A stretch of 42,377 nucleotides of DNA from Entophlyctis helioformis (taxonomy: Eukaryota > Chytridiomycota > Chytridiomycetes > Chytridiales > Chytriomycetaceae). The position numbers and the translations under genes were made by a program. The DNA is taken from assembly GCA_025526915.1 (NCBI GenBank), contig JAHLKH010000207.1:1-42377 (forward strand), given 5' to 3'. This document shows positions 30,738 through 40,156 of this stretch, in pieces. Under the pieces are notes generated by a model. The model was not told the DNA's origin. It was given only the letters and a program-made list of their open reading frames with translations, and did not search any database. Numbering within the stretch: the stretch's first letter is position 1; every line of letters begins with the position of its first letter.

Positions 30738-33391
30738 ATGATCAAGTCGTTTCCGCCGGCACCCATCCAGTCTGGCTTCTACAGTAAGCGCAGTCCGCAT
30801 GGTGCCCACAGCGCCGTTTTGGCATCAGTCTTCTCACACCTGTGCGTTCCATGTCCTCGTCGACTGCGGGCATCGCCTGCCCAATCTGGACGACTCCGCT
30901 CGCTGCTCGCGGTATCCTTGCGGCGCGTCTGGCTCGCGTTCGCTGCGTGCCGGAATGTCCCGCTCGCCTCGCTCGGCTCATTCTTGTGACTGGCTTGCTC
31001 ATGGCAAACGCCGGCAGTGGGCGACTCGCCCGTCATTGCCCGCCCAACGATTCCAAAGGGCAAGCGAGTGTAAGCGGTCATGGACATGCTCGGCCGCATG
31101 ACTCTGCTGGCTCATTCACGATCGGAAACTCATTCATCCGAACACGCACCTTGGCGTCTTGGATTCATGGACCGGCTGAATGCCCCCTTGTCGCGACGAT
31201 ATCCAGCAACGAACCGCTTGTCATCAGCGCAGTCGATCTCAAGAAGCTCACCCAGAAGCTGGACGGCAGCGAGGCGGACGAACGGCTGCGGCAGACTCTG
31301 AACCAAGATGTAAGCAAAGCATGTCTTCTGCATACCACGGCCATTCAATGCAGCCACTCATCCAACGCTCGCACGATGCATCTCGTCATCACCACTTTGC
31401 TGGCCGCGGGCGATCACGAAAACGCGAATGCCGACAATGCCCAGCGAGAGGACCGGTTCAAACTGTCCAAGTCGCGGGTGGGCAACTGGAACAACACGTT
31501 TGCCGGGCAGCGCCGCAAGCGTCTTCAGACGCGCATTGAGCGGCTTGATGCGGAAGAGGCGGCAAGGGTCGAAGCCGACAGGCAGTTCCGTGCGGAAGAA
31601 GTCACGCGGCGAGAGGCGGCTGTCGAGCGCGCCAAGCAGCTGCAGTACCTCGAGACGGATCTTGTCAAGGCATTCCACAGTCGTGTCATGCTCTTGCAGG
31701 TCCTCGAGGTAAACAGTCGTCTTGCACTCTCAGGCGGACACTGCACATCTAACATGGCCCGCATTGCCATCCATCGTCGATGATGCTTGCCACAGGAACG
31801 AGATCTGCAAGTACAGACCAAGCTCAGCCGCAAGGATGCTGTTTCGACGCTGGATGAAAAATACCACAAGGAAACCATCGAGCGCCTTGAGGCTGCTCGT
31901 GAAGCAGAAACAAAGAGCGCCAAGGAAGCCAAGTTGCGGCGCATTCAGCTGGCCAAGGATCAGCTGCAGCAACAACGCGAGCACCTCCAACGGAAGATGA
32001 CAGACAGAAAAGTGGGTCTCCAAGCGCTCGGCTGCGAATCGCGTGCATTCCAACTTACGTCCGCATGCTCGATGGCTGCTGTTTGGTGGCGAAAAGGTGG
32101 CACTTGAAGAGGGCCAGCGACTTGCGCAGGCGGATCGCGAGTACAAACAGTCTCAAAAGGAGCTCGAGAAAAAGCGGCGAGAGAACACCATCGTGTTCAG
32201 CAAGCAGCTGCAGGATCTTCGCGACCAGACCAAAGAGCGCAAGATCAAGAGGAAAGAAGAGGATGCCGTCGAGGCTGAAAACATCGAGGCATGGGTGAAC
32301 CGCAAGGCCAACCAGACCGAGATGAAGAAGACGCTCGAGACCAAGTGGTTCAAGTATGCGGTTTTGCCAGCGTGCTGGCTCTTGTTCGAAATGCTCTTAC
32401 TGACGCGGATCTGGTGCACTGCGCAGCGATGGGCTGAACGTGCGACAGCAGCTTGGCGAGAACCAGCTCAAGATCAGTTCAGATGCAGATGCCAAGATTG
32501 AGGAGCAGATCAAGCAGCGCATGCTCGAGCGCGACATCAAAAGCAAGAAGGAGGAGCAGGAGAAGCTCGAGCGCAAGAAGAAGAACCACGAGGAGCTGCG
32601 GCAGTTCTTCCAAGACTATGTCCGTGCCTTTGCGACCGTCGAATGTGGCGCCAATCAACATGGCACTGACACTGCACCAACACCATGACAGCTGCGGCAA
32701 GTCAAGGAGCGCAAGCAGCGGCAGAAGGAAGAGGACCAGAAGACGTTGCAAGAGTACATGCGCGTGCGCGACAACACCAATGCACAAAGGGAGGCTCAGC
32801 GCCAAGCCAATCTGCAGGAAGGAAAGGCATTGCAAGCATTCCACAAGAAGCAGATGGTAAATGCGCACAGCATTGGCAAGGCTGCTCTGCTCGGGCGGCA
32901 TGCATTTGGACTGATCCTCACGATCTGTGCTGTTGCAGGAGCACAACTCCAACATGCGCGCCAAGGACAAGACAGAGCGACTCGTGGACGCCATGGCGCG
33001 CAAGGAGGTGGCCGAAGCAGAGGAGCAAGCGCTGTACGAGTACATGAAGCAAGTGGGCCAGGAGCCATGGGCAGTCAAGAACAACCGTCTGCAACGATTC
33101 ATTGGCGAAGAGCTTGCTGCCCGCACGCGGCCGCGCTCTGCATCGTCGCAGTCGTCAACGGGCTCGTCCAACGGATCGCAGTACGGCGGCAATGGCAGAT
33201 ACGTGTCGACTGCCGGACTGTCGCCAGCCAGTGCAGGCGCTGCAGCTGCTGCTGCCAACAAGAAGCGGGCACACCAGACGCACACGTCGCAGCGCATGGG
33301 CTTCACGAATGACGGCTGGGCGAGCATGTCGCGCACTAACGAGATTGCGGCTGGCAACCAGCTCGCACTCATTGGCGAGGGGCTCCACTGA
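30738..33391 (+). CDS. CFAP210: Cilia- and flagella-associated protein 210-like (CCDC173)
   Basis: A long coiled-coil protein of the trichohyalin-plectin-homology type, matching CFAP210, a microtubule inner protein of axonemal doublets. It probably starts MIKSFPPAPIQSGFY at 30738. Recognisable exons encode VISAVDLKKLTQKLDG (about 31220), SRVGNWNNTFAGQRRKRLQ (31470), QLQYLETDLVKAFHSRV, KEKY-like YHKETIERLEAAREAETK (31860), QRLAQADREYKQSQKELEKK (32120), NIEAWVNRKANQTEMKKTLE, KKNHEELRQFFQDYVRAF (32580), EYMRVRDNTNAQREAQRQAN (32755) and a final exon (from about 32940) ending in a Ser/Ala-rich tail at 33391. The NWNNTFAGQRRKRL block and the following Glu/Arg-rich helices are the family signature. 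Several early exon limits are uncertain. MED20 begins 58 bp downstream on the same strand. Confidence 0.75.
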
Positions 33392-33449
33392 GATGATCTG
33401 TCTGGACTGTGTGTGTGTGTGTCAGAGAGGCTGCTGCCATGAAGATGCG

Positions 33450-34467
33450 ATGACGATGACGATCTTTCCGGCATTCACCAAAGATGGCCATGTGAGATGC
33501 AGCACCACGATGCAGACAGACGGACAAACAGACAGAGGACGGACGAGCATGGACTGACGGACAAACAACAGAATCCTGTTCCTGGCATCCACAGAGACAG
33601 ACTCTGCGCTGTACGCAGCACTCACCTCGCACCTGCTCACGCCCATGCAGTTCCAGCCGGCCCCGTCACGCTGGCTCGTCCAAACCCGCCTGTTCATCCA
33701 GCCACAGAAACAACAGCTGCTGCAACGCAGCCAAGTCGAGCAGTTCCAGAAGCAGCAGTCGCAGCTGCAGCAGCATCAGACGCAGTCGCAGCAGTACCAG
33801 GATGCATACGAGGCGTATGTGTCGATGCTGCAGCCGCGTGTGCTGTATGTGCTGACGGCAGACCATCTGCCCAAGGCGTATTCGCTCGCAGCGATGGCCG
33901 ACCGCGCCAAGAACGTCGAGCCAGTCTTGGTCGAGGCTGAGCGCGAGCTGCTGCATGTGCTCTCCAAGCTAAAGAACCTCTGGACGTCTCGGCAGACTGC
34001 GTCCATCGAAGTAGGTGGCCCCCTTGTATCTCACGATCACTCTTCAGATCTGGCCATGACAGGCACTGACGAGCTGGCTGGCTCGCTGGCTGGCTGGCTG
34101 ACTGGCTGACTGACTGGCTTGCGATGGACAGGGTGCACAGTTTGTCAAGAACAAGACAGTCGTGCGTGTCGGACTTGCCAGTGTTGGGGCATCACCGCGC
34201 GGCATCCTCATCCACATTTCCAGCACCAGCAGCTCATCAACCGACGACGCTGCATCCACTTTGAACGACGACGAAGCGGCCATCATGGCCAAGATCCAGG
34301 ACTGCATCAACGCCGAGGAAGGATCCCGAAACCGGGTGGCTACAGCGTACACGGTTACGCCAGAGGAGCGCGAACGGCTGGCGCTGCACATGCCCAGATC
34401 CAGCATGGCTGCTGCTCTGGACGCTCATCTGATGTTCAAGGTCTTGCGAATGCAGTCTGTTTTGTAG
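33450..34467 (+). CDS. MED20: Mediator complex subunit 20
   Basis: A head-module subunit of the RNA polymerase II Mediator. The main exon (33572-34010) reads ILFLASTETDSALYAALTSH, SRWLVQTRLFIQP, then a Gln-rich insert (QQLLQRSQVEQFQKQQSQL), then VLYVLTADHLPKAYSLAAMA and LHVLSKLKNLWTSRQTASIE. The next exon (34132-34467) continues in phase with GAQFVKNKTVVRVGLASVG and SPRGILIHI, the conserved core of MED20 (compare the FLVKVGTV / ARGISVEVEY region of the human protein). A short first exon MTMTIFPAFTKDGH (33450-33491) is likely, but its GT donor gives the wrong phase for the second exon. Either the start differs or one base is missing. It is tail-to-tail with the HIG1 gene, 104 bp away. Confidence 0.8.
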
Positions 34468-34571
34468 ATGGTGCGTTGCGATGCTGGATGTCATTCGAAG
34501 CGCATGCTGTGCAAGCGTGAGTGGATGGATCAACAGCCATGCCCAGTCAAGTGGACATCCGGTGCTGGTGG

Positions 34572-34954
34572 CTATGACGATGGCTTCTCCGAAGGCGCAG
34601 CTGCAGACGGCGTTGCTGGTGCGGCAGCAGCGATCTGTCTCTTGTACTCGCTCCAACTGGCCATCATCGTGAGTCAACCGTCAGTGGCAGAGGACAGCGG
34701 CGACAGCGTCATGCTCCGGAGACCTACACAAAGCCGCCAACGAGCGTGCCAATGGCCAGCATCTGGGCGCTGATTCTGAAGCGCTGAGCCTTTTGGAAGT
34801 CGACCACGTCTCTGCGCTGGAGCGCCTCGGTCATGCGGTAGAAGGCGAACAGCGTCAGGCCAACCGCCGGCAGAACGAACGGGTTCTCAGACGCCTTGCG
34901 CTTGGTGCGCTGCCAAAAGGTCTCGTCTTGCCTGAGCTCGCCTGCCGTGTCCAT
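34572..34954 (-). CDS. HIG1-domain mitochondrial protein
   Basis: A 103-aa protein, complement(34572..34656, 34728..34954), in frame. It reads MDTAGELRQDETFWQRTKRK, ASENPFVLPAVGLTLFAFYR, then RFRISAQMLAIGTLVGG, then after the 71-nt intron FVWSEYKRQIAAAAPATP. Two hydrophobic hairpin helices separated by a basic loop (EALQRRDVVDFQKAQRFR) are the HIG1 (hypoxia-induced gene 1 / Rcf1-Rcf2) fold, which sits in the mitochondrial inner membrane and supports cytochrome c oxidase and its supercomplexes. FWQRTKRKASENP corresponds to the family's conserved E/K-NP motif before helix 1. An upstream exon cannot be excluded, since MCTGRRAEPLTRW precedes in frame. Rcf1 against HIGD2A subfamily was not resolved. 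Confidence 0.85.
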
Positions 34955-35110
34955 CCAGCGTGTCAGTGGTTCTGCCCGACGACCGGTGCACATGATGCTG
35001 GGCAGTGCTCTGCTGGGCAGTGCTCTGCTATGCAGTGCTCTGCCTCTGCTGTGCAATGCCCTGGGCCCTGCCCTGTGCTGAGCAGTCTGGCCAAGACCCT
35101 CGCTCACCAG

Positions 35111-38100
35111 GCTGCATCGTTGAACGTTCACTGCGAATTCGGCAAGTGACGAATGAATTCGCTTCCAGTGCGATGAGCTGCTCGCCGAGGTCCAGCGGGT
35201 GCGAGACGAGTATCTGCGCAGGGGCGGCAGCGACATCAGCGTATTGGCAGAGCTCGCATCCATGGAGCGAGAGGCCACATTGTTCAAGTATGGCAAGCAG
35301 CCAGCGCTTGGCTCTGCAGATCTGGACAGGCAAGCTGCACTCGACGTGACCGGCAACACCACAGACAGCATCCAAGGACAGCCATACGGACACCAAGAGC
35401 AGCAGTATGGGCATGGGCTGCAGGACGAGAAAACAGGGCGTGGGCAGCAGCAAGTCCAGCCGTCTCGCTCAGCGGCCGTGCCACCTCCAGCCAAGAGCAG
35501 CCAACGGACGACAGCCACGTCCAACCGCGTCGAGCGTGCAGTGGCGCTTCAAGCTGGTCGGTCGGCTCTTCTCGCGCTCATCGCTTGCAGCACCGATGCA
35601 GGGCAGTTGCTGACCGGGTGCGCCTGCATGCATACACAGACGACGCACGGTGCTTGAAAGGCTGCAACAGCAGCACAAGCTGCGGATGCTCAAACTGCAG
35701 CAGGAACGAGAGGTGCTGATCATGGAGCAGGATCTGCGCGAACTGCGCGAGTGAGTCCCGCTGGTAATCCACAGCCATTGTCGCCGCTGACCGTTGCAAG
35801 GGACGCTGGATGTATTCAGAGACCTCGGGCTGCCACAGATTTCACACGCCGAGATTGTTTCTGGAGCGTCAAGCCTCGCACCGGCAGTCACAGATGCATC
35901 CAATGCTATCCAAGCGGCACCTTCTGCAGAAGCCGACACGACATTGTCTGAATCTGCTGCAGTGCCTTTGGGCACACAAGCGGCAGCCAGCAGCTATCGT
36001 GGCGCATTCTACGATCCTGTTCGTGGCGTGTGTCTCTATTGGTGCGTGGTGGCCTGAGCCTTGATGTTCAAGCCGGCACGCGACTGGCCGACTGACGAGC
36101 GGTACAACAGGGACTACTTGATCGCCATGCAGACCAATGTCAAGTGGACGCATTCGCAAACCACCTTTACGGTCTTCAACGGCGCTCAGTCGGCGCAGCC
36201 TGTGCAAATCGTGCCGTTCCAGCCATGTGCCCCTATCACGCTCAGCTCCGGCACGTCAGCCGCGTGCACCATCATGCGGTCTCAGCACTCGATTGTCGGA
36301 GTAATACGCCTTGTGGCATTCTCTGTCTTTTTGACGGCAACCGTTGCTCACACAGTCGTATCCGACGGCAGGTTACGCAACGCCACTCAACCGTCTGGTT
36401 GTTGAGGTACGGATCAAGGACGAGACAAGCCCGATTGCTCGCGCTCGTCTCAATCCAGTGTGTCTTGGCTGGACGTCCTTTGATCTGTTTTCCAACCGTC
36501 TGCAAGTCGAGGCTGGCACATGGTGACCATGCGGATGCTGTTGCAGTGTAGCACAAATGCGGATGTGACTGATACAACGCGGGTTGTGACTCGGCAGGAA
36601 AGTACCGCTGTTTCCACCCCGATCGACTTTAACATCACCACAGCATCGCTTTACACAACAACGACGCCGTAAGCCGCCAGATGATGCTGGATCGCAGATA
36701 TGGGCAGCATGGGGCTTGGCTCACAGCCAACCAAACACAGTTTGCCCAACACGTGCCTTCTCTTGCGTATCTGCGATGTGGCATACATCGCATCCATGCT
36801 GGAAGAGAATCCAGACCCAGTATCCGCAGAGCAGCTCTACTCGACAAAGACATACACATCGTCGCAGGTGTGTAGACAAGGCATGATCAACGCGACTTGC
36901 AAGCAACCCGTCTGACAGCACCCCACAGCAAGCACATTTCCCAAACAGCGACGTGTCAAAGCCATCGCTGACCAACATCAACAGAATACCCGCGTCTCCG
37001 TCCCCTATTGGCGTCATCCGGCCCCTTCAAGACCATCTCCAGCAGTTTCTCAAGCCCGTCACACTGGAAAGCATCAAACGCAAATTCGGACCTTCTGAGA
37101 GCGAGATGCAGCGTGCTGCTGTCGCTGCTGCCAATGCCAAGGCTGTTGCTGCACACATGGCGCTGATATCCAAGGCCAAAACATTCGAGTAAGACGGCCC
37201 GTGCGTCATGGTTGGGAGAAACCGGCTGACTGGCTTGTACGTGGTGCAGTCTAGGACTGCAGATGGAAGAGATTCGGGATGCCAGAGGTGGTCAGTGTGC
37301 GTGCACTGATTGTCAAGATGCGCGTCGTGGATCCGCAGGGCGAGCCGCCGACACCAACAGGATTCACTTCACTTCCCGCCGAGGTGCAGTTTCGAACACA
37401 TTGCCACTTTCGAAGGATTGGGATCGTTGGGATTGGGCTGATGTGTTTGCACAGGCTGGTATCGAGCCGTGCACGTACGGCTGGGGAACGCGGCGACGTG
37501 CACGAGTTTGTCGCTGTGCCTGCTCTGGACAAGCGCAAAGCAGTCTTTGATCTGATGGATGAGGTATGATGCATGGAATGTCTTGTTAGTGGAACATCAC
37601 TCACTCGAGAATGGCTTCGCAGCAAGGGCAACAAGTCGCGACCGGAAGTATCGAGATATTCAAGTTTCACCAAGGAGAGCCATTTGGTCAGTCCATTGAT
37701 GGATGGACATCTGGGAACCATTGCCCTCAAGCAATGCTGATTGACGACCGTGCCAGGCATCAATGACGGCTTGCACGAGGTCGCCTTGACACTTGCACAA
37801 CGCCGCAAGGACATATCAAGCAAAAGCGTCCAAGACAATCCACTGGATGTGCAGCCGACGCTGGTTTTGCGAGTGTACAACCCTAAGTACGGAACGCCGC
37901 CTTCAAAGCGCGTAAGTCTGCTCCTGCCCATGACTTGCTTGGGTGACAGGCGTGATTTACTCGGTCGTCTCGTGTGACAGTTTTCTCCCAGACTGGTCGT
38001 GCCGCCTATCCCTGCCGAAGCGTGGATTGCAGTCCCGCTTTCCAAAGGTAAATGGTCCAGGCTTCCTTTCATGGCCATCAACCGCGCTGACCACTGAAAT

Positions 38101-40056
38101 GGCGTGCTTAGGCGAGCCTTACAAAGGAGAATCCATCACGGTTGTCATTGAAGGAGGTATGCTGCCAACTCCCACGCTGAACTTGGCCAGCATCCCATCC
38201 CATCTCTGACAATCGCAGTGCAGCTCGCTTCTTGCCTGAAAACGTCACCACCACGCGAGTGTTTGCCAAGCTGTACACCAATCGGTTCAAGCCCATCCCC
38301 AAGTTTCCAGAGATGTCAACTGGCTTCAACCTCGATTCGCCCATCTACTCGCCAACGTTCAATGTACGTGCGCTTTGTGTTGTCTTGGATTCGCCGTCTG
38401 TCTGCTGATTCACAGGATCGGCAGGTCAAGCAAACATTGGACGGCGGCAACATTGATCCAACAGCAGTGCTGGTGTTCAAGGTATACTCGATCGACAACT
38501 ACGCGGTTCGTCGCCGGCTTGTGGGGTCGGCAGCTCTCAACCTGTTCAACGACGCGACCACAATGACGCAACCCGAGTCGCGCGCAACAGCCGACACGAG
38601 TCTTGTCAATGCTGGTGCTTTCCAGATCCCCATCTATTCTGTTGATTTCGACAAGGCTGCCCCTCTGAGAGTGAACAAGCTGGGGTCAACGCCAAGGTCT
38701 GCATGCGTCCTGTGACGATAGCCGATTGTAGCTTGTTGCAAACTGAGTGTTGTGACAGGGTGCCGTGCGCGACGCTGCTCATCCGTCTTGTCTTCTCCAA
38801 GAGCAAAGGTGAGCTTGGTGGTAACAGCGCGACGTTGGCAATACATTGCAACTGACGGTTCGTTGGCACCATCCAGATCCACCGGTCCCGCCGCTGCCCT
38901 ACTCGTCCGAGACCTACCAGTCCATCCCATACAGCCAGCCAACAGGCTACGAAGAGAAGCTGTATCCGTTTGTTATTGCCGAGCGACCTCCCCACACAAC
39001 CCGCGACCGCATGCTCTCCTTTAAGGGGATCTCCAAATCCGCCACCCAGGGCGACGACGCCCTGCTTCAATGGCTCGAAAAAGTTCTTGAGATCACAACG
39101 ACCGACCCGCTGCCCCTCATGTCCACCAACTACATTGTCAAGTACGATCCGTTGTATGGGTTCAGTCTCTCTGTCGACTCGGCTACCAACCTCACGACCA
39201 AAGGATTCGCTGTGGCTGTTGTTGGGTTGTATCCGCCCGCAGGCATGTACCGCGACGAGACGGAAGGCGACAATGAGGACGACGACGAGGATGGCGGTGA
39301 TGGCAAGCCCAAGCCCATGAAGGCGTACGACGACGTCATGTACACCAAGGCGATCGACTTTGCGTCTCCTGCACGGCATCCCGTGTGGCTCGATGGGTTC
39401 CATGTAATATGCCGTGACTATTGCCATGTGTGCAGACGCGTGGTTGTGGTGGCGCCGCTGATCATGACACGCGAGACAGAGATACCGATACCGCCCCATG
39501 GGCAACATGGCTGCCATCATCCACGTTTTTGTCATGGTGCAGCAGGGCAACGGATGGCAACCGTCGAGCCAAGGATGGACGTACCTGCCCATCTTTGAGA
39601 ACGGCGCCATCAACATGGGCAACTTCCGTTTGCCGCTGTATGAAGGCGATCCACCAGAGGCGCTCTTTGACGAATGGGACGGCGATGCAGATTTCGACGA
39701 ATCAGTTGCAGAGGCAGTGGCAAGCAAAACGATTCGGCTTTCGAGAAAGGCATCTTCTGTTGTTGTCAGGCTGTGCGATGCACGCCGCACAGATGAAATG
39801 CCCTTTGATGTGGTGAGTCGCGTTACCATGCCGGCCATGTTGGTTGCGTTCAAGTGTGTGTGACTGACGGCCATCTCAATTGGGACAGTTTGGTGCGCAT
39901 TCAGATCGGCTGGGCGACGATGTGTTGCGATACAAGGCGAGCGGTGGATCGCCGCTGGTTTCTGCACTGGTGCCGCGCAAAATGTCACCGGACGAGTACG
40001 TGCAGCGCATGTACCAAGGACTCAGCGCGTATCCTCCACTGCGGCCATACATGTGA
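35111..40056 (+). CDS. CCDC17-like coiled-coil / C2-like protein
   Basis: A large many-exon gene. The N-terminal part is coiled coil: IVERSLRIRQVTNEFAS, DELLAEVQRVRDEYLRRGG, SDISVLAELASMEREAT (35172-35300) and ERLQQQHKLRMLKLQQEREV (35655). The rest resembles CCDC17: GAFYDPVRG with LSLDVQAGTRLAD, ERYNRDYLIAMQTNVKW (36090), NRLVVEVRIKDETSP (36390), VRALIVKMRVVDPQGEP (37300), FSPRLVVPPIPAEAWIAVPL (37981), TTTRVFAKLYTNRFKPIP (38250), VLVFKVYSIDNYAVRRRLVG (38470), PYSSETYQSIPYSQPTGYE (38900), GNMAAIIHVFVMVQQGNGW (39500) and QRMYQGLSAYPPLRPYM. Assignment is by overall pattern, so only moderate. Single-base frame breaks are likely near 35168, 36040 and 36092. The 5' end is unresolved and may overlap the HIG1 upstream region. 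A ciliary role is inferred from the family's link with ciliated species. Confidence 0.6.
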
Positions 40057-40061
40057 ATAAA
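40056..40061 (+). terminator. Poly(A) signal overlapping CCDC17-like stop
   Basis: AATAAA shares its first A with the TGA stop (40054-40056). This is the same arrangement as in RNASEH2B. The convergent AIP1 stop codon lies 100 bp further. Confidence 0.55.
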
Positions 40062-40156
40062 ATGTGGCGTGAAAGAGAGGGTGCTAAGGAATGTATGTGC
40101 TTGACTGCATGGAAGCAAGCTAAAACAAGGAGCGAGTCGGCCGCAGCGGCGCGACC

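Noticed and set aside
38606..39988. Minus-strand 460-codon frame
   Set aside because: It opposes conserved CCDC17-like exons and has no recognisable domain.
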